33,942 bases of DNA from a virus. The position numbers and the translations under genes are program-made. Under the pieces are notes generated by a model, which searched no databases, was not told the DNA's origin, and saw only the letters and a program-made list of their open reading frames with translations. Shown piece by piece: positions 24,639 to 30,886 of the stretch. The stretch spans positions 1-33,942 of IMG/VR virus record IMGVR_UViG_3300048838_000970. One strand, 5' to 3'. Every line of letters starts with the position of its first letter. Positions within the stretch are counted from its first letter, which is position 1.

Positions 24639-26270
24639 ATGAAAAATTATCGAACTACATTAAAAACAGCGCTAAGCGTATTCGCCTGTATTTTAATCTT
24701 TGTGGTTTGCCTGGTACCGCAGGCCTATGCCGCAACTTGGCGAGTAAATAATAGCACAAGTCTTGGTGGCGAAGTCTGTTCTCAGTGGCAGGCGAATCAT
24801 GCCTACGGGTTGGGCGCGAGGGTCGTGTGCCGTGTAGCCTATGGAACGCAGGCGGCAAGGGCGTTTGTTTACGAATGTACTTCCGCCGGGACATCCCATG
24901 CAACGACAGAACCCTCTTGGCCGACGACAGTAGGCAATACGGTCGTTGACAACGGCGCAACATGGACTTGCCGTTCACCCTCTGATGGTAGTTGGGATAA
25001 TGCATCGTGCTATCTTCATTACATTCTAAATCACACAACCGTTGCCGGGGGAGATTCTGTATATATAGATGATGGGCATAGTGAGGCGGTTGACTTGGGG
25101 GGGACTACACGGTACACCCTAAAGGGTTCCACAACACCTACACAGCCTATTTATATTTACTGTGTTGATAAATCGGATGATTCCCTGTCTGTTGGTGCTT
25201 TGGTGAAACATACAGATGTTTCATATGGAATGTATATTCAGGGTTATGGATATTCTTATGGTGTGCAATACGAGAACTCTACCACGACGGGAAAGATCCA
25301 GCAAAGCACTGAGGGGGCGTGGGTGTTTGAGAGCGATGGGAGTGATGTTTTTAAATGTACCGCCTCTGGAATAGACGTTGGTGATAATTACGCAGAGCGT
25401 TACTCGTTGACGATTATCAACGGAGGTATCAATTTAAGCACGGGTGATATTAGAATATACAATGGAACTTTTACGTGGATTGGTGGGACGCTAACGGTAG
25501 GTAGTGGCACTATTAAATTATTTAGTTCAAACGATGCTTACGGCAAAGGCTCTGGGTATGTCTCTGATGTTGATCTGAGTGCGCTTGATACAGGGGATGC
25601 CCTGGTAGACGTGTCTGATGCTGGGGATACAGACTATACCTTTCTGCGTTGCAAACTTCCTGCGGGTGAATTCGTCCCAATTACAGGTACATGGGATACG
25701 GGTTCGCTTCCCACGAAAGAAAGGGTTATTTTGCATCATTGTTCATCTGCCAGTGCTACTTATGATTTTTACGAAGCGTATTATGTTGGTATATGCCAAG
25801 ACGAGACAACGATTGTTCGGACTGGGGGTGCTTCAGATGGCACAACTGCCATTTCCATCAAGATGGTTACAAATGCTAATGCGTCAGAAGTATCACGAGA
25901 CCTTGCACTAGCGTCACCCGCTATTACTGGCTGGACATCCTCAACCACAGAAAAGACCTTTACAATCGAGTTCGTTCACGACTCTGAGACAGCCCTGCAA
26001 GATGATGAAATCTGGATGGAACTTGAGTATCCTGCTAATAACACTGATGGTCTTGGTGCGATTGCTAAAAGTAAATGCGCCATTCTTGGAACTCCGGCAG
26101 ACACAACCGATTCATCTGAGACGTGGACAACTACCGGGTTGACAAACCCCAACACAAGAAAGTTGTCTGTTACCGTTACACCCGGCAAGGCAGGGCCTAT
26201 CACGGCAAAGGTGTATTTAGCAAAGCCAAGTACGACAGTTTACATTGACCCAAAGATTACGGAGAACTGA
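24639..26270 (+). CDS. Fibre-like beta-helix protein with N-terminal signal peptide
   Basis: A 543-residue protein with TAAGGAGG before its ATG. Residues 1-32 form a clear Sec signal peptide: a basic start, a hydrophobic core (SVFACILIFVVCLV) and a cleavage site after AYA. Residues ~45-115 match a small Trp-rich module common in phage fibres (WQANHAYGLGARVV, TTEPSWPTTVG). Residues ~125-360 have stacked short strands suggesting a beta-helix, and the C-terminus is beta-rich. Virion proteins normally lack signal peptides, so this may be exported during lysogeny or infection. Its DNA is AT-richer than the capsid genes. Confidence 0.65.
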   Translation: MKNYRTTLKTALSVFACILIFVVCLVPQAYAATWRVNNSTSLGGEVCSQWQANHAYGLGARVVCRVAYGTQAARAFVYECTSAGTSHATTEPSWPTTVGNTVVDNGATWTCRSPSDGSWDNASCYLHYILNHTTVAGGDSVYIDDGHSEAVDLGGTTRYTLKGSTTPTQPIYIYCVDKSDDSLSVGALVKHTDVSYGMYIQGYGYSYGVQYENSTTTGKIQQSTEGAWVFESDGSDVFKCTASGIDVGDNYAERYSLTIINGGINLSTGDIRIYNGTFTWIGGTLTVGSGTIKLFSSNDAYGKGSGYVSDVDLSALDTGDALVDVSDAGDTDYTFLRCKLPAGEFVPITGTWDTGSLPTKERVILHHCSSASATYDFYEAYYVGICQDETTIVRTGGASDGTTAISIKMVTNANASEVSRDLALASPAITGWTSSTTEKTFTIEFVHDSETALQDDEIWMELEYPANNTDGLGAIAKSKCAILGTPADTTDSSETWTTTGLTNPNTRKLSVTVTPGKAGPITAKVYLAKPSTTVYIDPKITEN

Positions 26271-26272
26271 TT

Positions 26273-26458
26273 ATGGCCTCGAAAGATGTGTTCATTCCTG
26301 GCGTAGGGATGGTCAACGTTCCTGACGAAGGGGACAAGGAATATATCATCCCCGGCGCCGGATTTATAAATGAGGAATCAATTTCGGGCGGCGGCGTGGG
26401 TGAACCACCAGGGCCTGGCGATCCGAGTTACGGCGGGCTATTCTTCTGTCATGGGTGA
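26273..26458 (+). CDS. Small protein with two IPG-G-(V/I)N repeats
   Basis: A 61-residue protein with two copies of a short motif (FIPGVGMVN and YIIPGAGFIN) separated by an acidic linker, then a Gly/Pro-rich tail. Short proteins with this doubled motif occur near phage tail genes, but I know of no function. It sits two bases after the signal-peptide fibre-like gene, with GGAGA as the ribosome binding site. Confidence 0.6.
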   Translation: MASKDVFIPGVGMVNVPDEGDKEYIIPGAGFINEESISGGGVGEPPGPGDPSYGGLFFCHG

Positions 26459-26464
26459 TGCGTT

Positions 26465-26707
26465 ATGGATGAAATCGACCGTGCCCAGGAATATGACTTG
26501 CTTTACCAGGCGGACGCTTTGATGCGTCACGGGCGTTTCGGTCTGGGCCATGATTCGTCCAGCTGCACGGGTCAGATCGGACCGCGTTTCTGTGTCGATT
26601 GCGGAAAGAAGATTCCGAAAGCCCGCCTGGAAATCAACCCGCGAGCCATTCGATGTGTTGCCTGCCAGATGAAGGCCGAAGCCCGCCGCAGTGCGGATTC
26701 CGGCTGA
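26465..26707 (+). CDS. DksA/TraR-type zinc finger protein
   Basis: An 80-residue protein with the family C4 pattern: CVDCGKKIP then CVACQ, spaced 17 residues apart. The helical N-terminus is short, as in phage and plasmid TraR. TraR-like proteins bind the secondary channel of RNA polymerase and alter transcription without ppGpp. It is the last rightward gene before the minus-strand block. Confidence 0.75.
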   Translation: MDEIDRAQEYDLLYQADALMRHGRFGLGHDSSSCTGQIGPRFCVDCGKKIPKARLEINPRAIRCVACQMKAEARRSADSG

Positions 26708-26799
26708 ATTTGCGTCAAAAAACGCCTTCGTAAAATCGCCTGTATTGAACGATCTTCCCCTGGCCAGTACGTTCCATCGCCCCATTTCAGGGCATAAAA

Positions 26800-27129
26800 T
26801 CACTTATAGGTCGGCGCTGCCGGAACCGTCGTTATCGGTTTCTCGTCATAGTAATGATTATATTCCCCCAGGTAACGTCCGGCAGTGAACCGCCACGGAG
26901 CTTCCACAATCGCGTAGGATAGCTGTTCGCTCACGCCGATCGGGAACGTAACGGGCAGGGTGGCGATGAAAAAGGCTGTCGCGGCTACCGAACCCACAAC
27001 ACAGGCAGGCCTGACGAGCAGCGCGTCAACGATTTTTGCCCCCACGGACGGCTCTTCGTAAGCCATGACGGGAGCGACAAATGACAGAATCAGGACGAGT
27101 GCCAGTACAACGGACAATTTCTTTTTCAT
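26800..27129 (-). CDS. Exported small protein, probable lysogenic cargo
   Basis: A 109-residue protein with AAGGAGG before its ATG. It has a signal peptide (KKKLSVVLALVLILSF, cleavage near VMA) and a second hydrophobic segment (VGSVAATAFFIATLPVTFP). The C-terminal motif EAPWRFTAGRYLGEYNHY is one I associate with chromosomal proteins of Desulfobacterota. It reads opposite to the late genes and beside the repressor, so it could be expressed in lysogens. Envelope change or superinfection exclusion is possible. Confidence 0.65.
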   Translation of the reverse strand: MKKKLSVVLALVLILSFVAPVMAYEEPSVGAKIVDALLVRPACVVGSVAATAFFIATLPVTFPIGVSEQLSYAIVEAPWRFTAGRYLGEYNHYYDEKPITTVPAAPTYK

Positions 27130-27146
27130 GATGACCTCCTTGATGT

Positions 27147-27635
27147 CTATTTGGTTTGTTGCATCGATGTTAGGATGCCGTTTTCAAAATATAAATAATC
27201 ACTGTACATGCTATCCGACATAACCCATTGTTCATGAATCCCCCAGCTGCCCTTCGTTTCATTAACCTGATATGGTTTTCCCCATGCGGCGATGACCTGA
27301 TCACGCCTCATGCCGATCCGGACCTTCTTTTCTGCGATCACATTGCAATCATCGTTGTTCCAGTCAGGATGTACTTTCTTAATATTTTTCCCTTTTTTTG
27401 AAAGAGGCGTAACGTCTTGTATTTCATTAACAATCGATGTTGCGCCTATTGGTTCAGGATTTGTTTTTGTTGTGTCGGTTTTATTGTTGCTGACAATGAT
27501 GAAAATAATAAAGAGAATAACAATTAAGAGACATCCAATGGTGCTGTTTTTTGTTTGTGGTTTCCCGCAATTAGGACAGGCCTTGGCATTAGAGCTTATT
27601 TCGTGTCCGCATTCTTTGCATTTTTTAAGAGCCAT
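27147..27635 (-). CDS. Zinc-ribbon membrane protein with SmpA/BamE-like C-terminus
   Basis: A 162-residue protein read from the ATG at 27635. Residues 3-25 form a zinc ribbon (CKECG and CPNCG). One membrane helix follows (IGCLLIVILFIIFIIV), then a polar linker. The C-terminal ~60 residues (VRIGMRRDQVIAAWGKPYQV, YLYFENGILTSM) resemble SmpA/BamE-like domains. The layout suggests an envelope-facing sensor or regulator. It lies between the exported protein and the repressor on the same strand, so it is likely lysogenic cargo. Confidence 0.65.
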   Translation of the reverse strand: MALKKCKECGHEISSNAKACPNCGKPQTKNSTIGCLLIVILFIIFIIVSNNKTDTTKTNPEPIGATSIVNEIQDVTPLSKKGKNIKKVHPDWNNDDCNVIAEKKVRIGMRRDQVIAAWGKPYQVNETKGSWGIHEQWVMSDSMYSDYLYFENGILTSMQQTK

Positions 27636-27686
27636 GATCCCCCGTTTAATTTCCAAAATTCACATAGAAGATATTGCCGCGACGAT

Positions 27687-28184
27687 CTATCCCGACGCTT
27701 TCTTGCGGCCCCCATCCACAACGCCGGGAGGATGTCCCGGCAGCGTTTTCCTTTTTCTGCCTGGATCGATTTCGTTATTCACCCCGTGGTGAAATGCTCT
27801 TATATTCTGCGACAAAGCATCCGCATATATTGTGCCCGAATTGAGCACGGCGCCCGCCATGCCCATCAACTCGCTGAAATTGTCTATGGCGTCGGTACCG
27901 GTAATTTCCGGGCTGAAAGTATTCCCGCTGTTGTAGTACGCACTTTGCTCCCGGATGGAATTGTTTTGGACAAACATGTCCCCTTCTCCGGTAAGAAGCC
28001 AACCTTTATTAATCCCCTTGTCTATTGCGTGAAGAATTAATATTTCTTTTATGCCTCCAGATTTTTTTCTGCTATTAAAATTTTGAGGCGATAGGCCAAT
28101 CGCCCTGGCCAGCGCCGCGTCTGATATGTATCGGCACGAAATCTTTAGTCTTTCTATGATGTCAGTCAAGTCGTTAGCAGACAT
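27687..28184 (-). CDS. CI-type phage repressor (HTH), no peptidase domain seen
   Basis: A 165-residue protein. Residues ~5-75 match the CI-repressor HTH family: YISDAALARAIGLSPQNFNS, then an ILHAIDKGINKGWLLTGEG motif that is diagnostic for it. The C-terminal half lacks the Ser/Lys peptidase motifs of LexA-like CI proteins, so induction may not use RecA-driven self-cleavage. The ATG at 28184 has no clear Shine-Dalgarno and lies roughly 20 bases after a -10 box, so the leader is very short. Confidence 0.85.
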   Translation of the reverse strand: MSANDLTDIIERLKISCRYISDAALARAIGLSPQNFNSRKKSGGIKEILILHAIDKGINKGWLLTGEGDMFVQNNSIREQSAYYNSGNTFSPEITGTDAIDNFSELMGMAGAVLNSGTIYADALSQNIRAFHHGVNNEIDPGRKRKTLPGHPPGVVDGGRKKASG

Positions 28185-28208
28185 AATCAATCATTAATAA
28201 ATTTGACG

Positions 28209-28237
28209 ATCATAAAATATTGTTTGACACATGTAAA
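28209..28237 (-). promoter_or_regulatory. Repressor promoter (minus strand)
   Basis: On the minus strand, TTTACA (28237-28232) and TATGAT (28214-28209) are spaced by exactly 17 bases. Transcription would start near 28200 and give a short leader before the repressor ATG at 28184. It overlaps the opposing promoter almost completely, so the two cannot be fully active together. Confidence 0.75.
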
Positions 28238-28242
28238 ATATT
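28213..28242. promoter_or_regulatory. Paired operator-like repeats TAAAATATT
   Basis: TAAAATATT occurs at 28213-28221 and at 28234-28242, 21 bases apart, which is two helical turns. One copy overlaps the minus-strand -10 and one lies in the rightward promoter spacer. They are plausible binding sites for the repressor or Cro-like protein. Confidence 0.55.
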
Positions 28243-28252
28243 CGTGTAGCAT
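28224..28252 (+). promoter_or_regulatory. Early rightward promoter
   Basis: TTGACA at 28224-28229 and TAGCAT at 28247-28252, with a 17-base spacer. It would drive the Cro-like gene and early operon. It shares the same region as the repressor promoter on the other strand. Confidence 0.75.
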
Positions 28253-28295
28253 CCCCTCCCAGAGAATAAACACAGAGGGGCACTACATATCAACC

Positions 28296-28571
28296 ATGAC
28301 CCACGACGCACTCATCAAAGAAATACTTCATCAGCTGATCGACCTCGGGTACTACCCGAACAATATGGTCGGATGGCAGCAGAAATTCGCCCCAATTATT
28401 TCGGAGCGCATGGGCAGAAAAGTAACCTACAAAACCATATCCCATGCCATGAGCGGCGCAAAAAACCGCCGCGGTCCCCATTACCAGAACATCCTGAACA
28501 ACCTGTACGAAATATTAACCGATGGTGAAACGTGCCCTCGGCCTGGGATTATACACGATAACGCAGCGTAA
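28296..28571 (+). CDS. Cro-like or small regulatory DNA-binding protein
   Basis: A 91-residue protein from the ATG at 28296, first gene of the early transcript opposite the repressor. The middle part (WQQKFAPIISERMGRKVTYKTISHAMSG) looks like a helix-turn-helix with a basic recognition helix. A GAGGGG lies about 16 bases upstream, longer than ideal spacing. Cro-like function is inferred from position. Confidence 0.6.
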   Translation: MTHDALIKEILHQLIDLGYYPNNMVGWQQKFAPIISERMGRKVTYKTISHAMSGAKNRRGPHYQNILNNLYEILTDGETCPRPGIIHDNAA

Positions 28572-28582
28572 GCAATAATAAA

Positions 28583-28795
28583 TTGAGGGGATATGAGCAA
28601 GGAGCCTACCGAAAATCCGTATCCGTGCCGATCAGCATGGTTGAAATCCTCGATCATTTCTGCTGCCAGAACGACCTCAATCGCTCGCAGGTCATTAACC
28701 GCGCCATCCGTCTCTTTCTCGGAACCAAGATTGCCAAGGACCCGGCCTTTTGGGACAGAGAATATCAGAGACTGCAGGCAGAAGGCAAAATATAG
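28583..28795 (+). CDS. Ribbon-helix-helix regulator, start unclear
   Basis: A 70-residue frame with a good ribbon-helix-helix pattern: YRKSVSVPISMVEILDHFC, then LNRSQVINRAIRLFLG. The only upstream start in frame is a TTG at 28583 with no Shine-Dalgarno. A well-placed ATG at 28593 with GAGGGG before it is in a different frame; a one-base indel between about 28593 and 28612 would join it to the RHH frame. So either TTG is used or the gene has a frameshift or sequencing error. Confidence 0.6.
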   Translation: MRGYEQGAYRKSVSVPISMVEILDHFCCQNDLNRSQVINRAIRLFLGTKIAKDPAFWDREYQRLQAEGKI

Positions 28796-29117
28796 AAATT
28801 ATTTTTCTTTGAAAATATTACGTTTTCCAACCGCGTTCTCGATCGCGCGATTTCCGGGCCACTAAGAGCGGGTGCAAAATCAAAAAGCGCCGCCGTCAGG
28901 CCATCCGGATCGGCGATTCCGGAACCGGCAACGTCCTTCAGGACGACCCGGCAGCGGCAAGGCGATAGGGAAACGGTGCGGCATTCAACATGCTCTGCCA
29001 CCCTCCAGGGTATGAGCCCACCCGGGCTGCCGCACCAAATATAAAGAGGGTCAACGCGGAAATGGGATATGGTCGGTTGGCGAAAATAAACGCTACTCCA
29101 ATAACGATAGGGGGAGA
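28796..29117. other. Non-coding stretch rich in inverted repeats
   Basis: No convincing gene on either strand. It holds several perfect short hairpins: CGTCC/GGACG (28932-28945), ACCC/GGGT (29000-29011), GCCC/GGGC (29016-29027), the last two enclosed by a 9-bp outer stem. The region could be a structured RNA or an operator cluster. Small ORFs in it have poor ribosome binding sites. Confidence 0.5.
28975..29036. repeat. Cloverleaf-like element closed by a 9-bp inverted repeat
   Basis: GGTGCGGCA (28975-28983) and TGCCGCACC (29028-29036) are exact complements. They enclose two internal hairpins (29000-29011 and 29016-29027), with a third possible stem GCAT/ATGC at the left edge. The minus strand includes GGGCTCATACCC, reminiscent of a Met-tRNA anticodon arm. 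At 62 bases it is too short for a tRNA. It may be a tRNA-like relic or a regulatory RNA. Confidence 0.5.
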
Positions 29118-29222
29118 ATGGGACCTAAGATCGCGTTATCCATGACCTATAGGCATCGGCTCGACACCATTCATGCGGGTAACCAGTCCCGCACCGACTA
29201 CCAGAATGTCACGGTGCATTGA
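29118..29222 (+). CDS. Possible small ORF with strong ribosome binding site
   Basis: A 34-residue frame with AGGGGGAGA just before the ATG. The product is basic and His-rich (TYRHRLDTIHAGNQSRTDY). The ribosome binding site is the main support. No homology is recognised. Confidence 0.35.
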   Translation: MGPKIALSMTYRHRLDTIHAGNQSRTDYQNVTVH

Positions 29223-29251
29223 GGGGCATCGCCACACGGACCCGTTAGGGA

Positions 29252-29386
29252 GTGGGATGTATCTACAAAAAGCGACCTGGACACCGTGACAAACGCGGCA
29301 TGTGGCGCCCGGCCACGGTAACGGGCAATGTTGTGGTAAGGTCTGGGGGTAGGGTATCCTCTAAGAGGCGCCCCCAGATCAAATAA
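29252..29386 (+). CDS. Possible small basic ORF
   Basis: A 44-residue frame starting at a GTG, strongly basic (IYKKRPGHRDKRGMWRP). It ends 12 bases before the next gene. A purine-rich stretch sits too close to the start for ideal use. The last part overlaps an 8-bp inverted repeat, so it may be a chance frame. Confidence 0.3.
   Translation: MGCIYKKRPGHRDKRGMWRPATVTGNVVVRSGGRVSSKRRPQIK
29342..29378. repeat. Inverted repeat before the 29399 gene
   Basis: TCTGGGGG (29342-29349) and CCCCCAGA (29371-29378) are exact complements, with an inner CCTCT/AGAGG palindrome. There is no T-run. It may be a protein-binding site or mRNA hairpin. Confidence 0.6.
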
Positions 29387-29398
29387 CCGGTGACAGAC

Positions 29399-29596
29399 AT
29401 GCTGATTACGAAAACGGAAAGCGGATATCGGGCATACGACGGGGAAGCCGTTTTGGACTTTCCCTCGCTGGAAAAGCTGTTCCGGTACCTGCTGCGGTAT
29501 TACGAGGGCCGCAGCCCGCTTTTTGCCGGTGATGACAGTTACGGCAGCGTCCGCATTTTCAGAAATCCCCCGGAAGTGTTTTCGGGGAGAAGGTAG
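29399..29596 (+). CDS. Small early protein of unknown function
   Basis: A 65-residue protein with GGTGA five bases before the ATG at 29399; a GTG at 29390 is an alternative. It has a helix with LEKLFRYLLRYYEG and an otherwise short beta pattern. Function is unknown. It heads a run of small, closely packed early genes. Confidence 0.55.
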   Translation: MLITKTESGYRAYDGEAVLDFPSLEKLFRYLLRYYEGRSPLFAGDDSYGSVRIFRNPPEVFSGRR

Positions 29597-29600
29597 GGCG

Positions 29601-29801
29601 ATGGAAAAGAAATTCAGAACGATCAAGGGGATGGTTATTTCACAGGTCACAACGCGCAGTATTGCGGATCCGCAGGAACTCGAACTCGTTGAATACAATG
29701 TTTATACGACGGACGAGTGGAATATGGGTCGTGGATTTCGGACGCCGGAATTTGAGGGCTGTTCCCTCGCCGAAGCGATCTCCCAGGCAGAGAACTATTA
29801 A
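29601..29801 (+). CDS. Small early protein of unknown function
   Basis: A 66-residue protein with AGGTAGGG before the ATG. It has an N-terminal strand segment (RTIKGMVISQVTTRSI), an acidic middle and the C-terminal helix CSLAEAISQAEN. It begins four bases after the previous stop. No family is recognised. Confidence 0.55.
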   Translation: MEKKFRTIKGMVISQVTTRSIADPQELELVEYNVYTTDEWNMGRGFRTPEFEGCSLAEAISQAENY

Positions 29802-29826
29802 GGAATTAACAGCGGAGAGGGTAAAC

Positions 29827-30123
29827 ATGAAGGGACATTACGAACAAGTCGGGGCAAAGATCGGCGCCCTGGTTGACGAGAAAAACGCGGCTTACGGGGA
29901 TTCGTTTCACCGCTCCGGAGAAGTCCTGGAAATTATCTATGGGCCGGTCATTCGGAAAGCACAGTTTAAGAATTTACTAACTATAGCCAGGATCGTCGAC
30001 AAGCTCTTCCGGATTGCAAAGGACGAGCATGCCTTGGGAGAGAATCCCTATCAGGACATTGCTGGGTATGCCCTGCTGCAATGCCGTGACATCGATTTGG
30101 GGGAAGAAGATGATGAAAATTGA
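29827..30123 (+). CDS. DUF1599/MazG-like nucleotide-associated protein
   Basis: A 98-residue protein with GGAGAGGG before its ATG. The sequence EKNAAYGDSFHRSGEVLE, then LTIARIVDKLFRIAKDE and GENPYQDIAGYALL, fits phage proteins of the nucleotide modification-associated (DUF1599-like) group, related to MazG in its helical acidic layout. A role in nucleotide hydrolysis or modified-base metabolism is possible. The family call is from pattern only. It overlaps the next gene. Confidence 0.6.
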   Translation: MKGHYEQVGAKIGALVDEKNAAYGDSFHRSGEVLEIIYGPVIRKAQFKNLLTIARIVDKLFRIAKDEHALGENPYQDIAGYALLQCRDIDLGEEDDEN

Positions 30124-30283
30124 GGTAGCCTATCTTCTGAATGGACTGGAAGTGGTGGAAGTAATCGATCGGATTTGCTTCAGTAAAGAACAGGCTGGTT
30201 CTGCCGCGATTGATTACGCAAAAGCAAAAGGCAGTCGACATTTTCCATATTTTAAGGTGCTGGAAGAGGAGAATGCAGGATGA
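30110..30283 (+). CDS. Small early protein of unknown function
   Basis: A 57-residue protein with GGGGGAAG before the double ATG at 30110. It reads as a small alpha/beta protein (EVAYLLNGLEVVEVIDRI, AAIDYAKAKG). It overlaps the previous stop by 14 bases, and its own stop overlaps the next start. Function is unknown. Confidence 0.55.
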   Translation: MMKIEVAYLLNGLEVVEVIDRICFSKEQAGSAAIDYAKAKGSRHFPYFKVLEEENAG

Positions 30284-30498
30284 AAGCAGCCACGATTGAA
30301 CTGGACCGGGTATATGCAGCCTCGCTTAAACGGATACAGGTTAGGTCTGCCTTTTTCCGCAATCTGGTCCGTTACGCCACCGTCACCCTGGCCTGTGTGT
30401 CCGTCCTGGTCATGGGCTCGGAAAGCCAGTGGTTTCCCTGGCCGAACCTGTCCGCCGGCGCGGTCCTTTTCTTTATCGCCTGGAGGGTGAACAGATGA
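30280..30498 (+). CDS. Small two-helix membrane protein
   Basis: A 72-residue protein with a charged N-terminal helix and two membrane segments (YATVTLACVSVLVMG and LSAGAVLFFIAWRV). It is coupled to genes on both sides by ATGA overlaps. It is a possible membrane-acting early protein such as an exclusion factor, without direct evidence. Confidence 0.55.
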   Translation: MKAATIELDRVYAASLKRIQVRSAFFRNLVRYATVTLACVSVLVMGSESQWFPWPNLSAGAVLFFIAWRVNR

Positions 30499-30638
30499 AC
30501 GCCAAGGACGAAAAATTCCCCAGCCGTGAATTCAACGACGAGGAGAAAAGCGCCCTGGCGACGATCCTGACCATCCTGAACCAGGAGACCATGGTTGAAA
30601 TTCTTCATGATGGTTTGCTTCGGGAGGGTGATTCATGA
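30495..30638 (+). CDS. Short acidic protein
   Basis: A 47-residue protein with GGAGGGTGA before the ATG. It is helical and acidic (FNDEEKSALATILTILNQ). Start and stop overlap its neighbours, which supports it as real. Function is unknown. Confidence 0.55.
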   Translation: MNAKDEKFPSREFNDEEKSALATILTILNQETMVEILHDGLLREGDS

Positions 30639-30886
30639 CCGGCCATGTGCGGACGGCCGTTGTCGTCGGTCTGCTCGTGTTCGTCATTTATCTGGCGTTT
30701 TTAACGTACACGCCGACCGATCCGGCCCCACGCCTGCCTGAGTATCGGGAAACGCCGGAAGAAAGGGCGATGGTTGAAAAGCGGATGCGCTATCACGGTC
30801 TGGATGGTCACTTTGTGGTGATGCGCGAGTCTCCGCGCGGATGGGAGTTCTACCGCGAAAGAGACGGGCAGTGGTGCAAATTATGA
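30635..30886 (+). CDS. Small single-pass membrane protein
   Basis: An 83-residue protein with GGGAGGG before its ATG. One membrane helix lies near residues 6-24 (TAVVVGLLVFVIYLAFL). A Pro-rich and charged soluble part follows, ending in HFVVMRESPRGWEFYRERDG. The layout suggests an N-terminal anchor with a soluble domain. The function is unknown. Confidence 0.55.
   Translation: MTGHVRTAVVVGLLVFVIYLAFLTYTPTDPAPRLPEYRETPEERAMVEKRMRYHGLDGHFVVMRESPRGWEFYRERDGQWCKL

Noticed and set aside
18409-26270. A diversity-generating retroelement acting on fibre genes
   Set aside because: No reverse transcriptase or template/variable repeat pair was seen in the window.
28765-29001. A minus-strand frame starting at GTG 29001
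   Set aside because: Its Shine-Dalgarno-like GGAGG runs directly into the start. It has no known motif and crosses the hairpin region and the end of the RHH gene.
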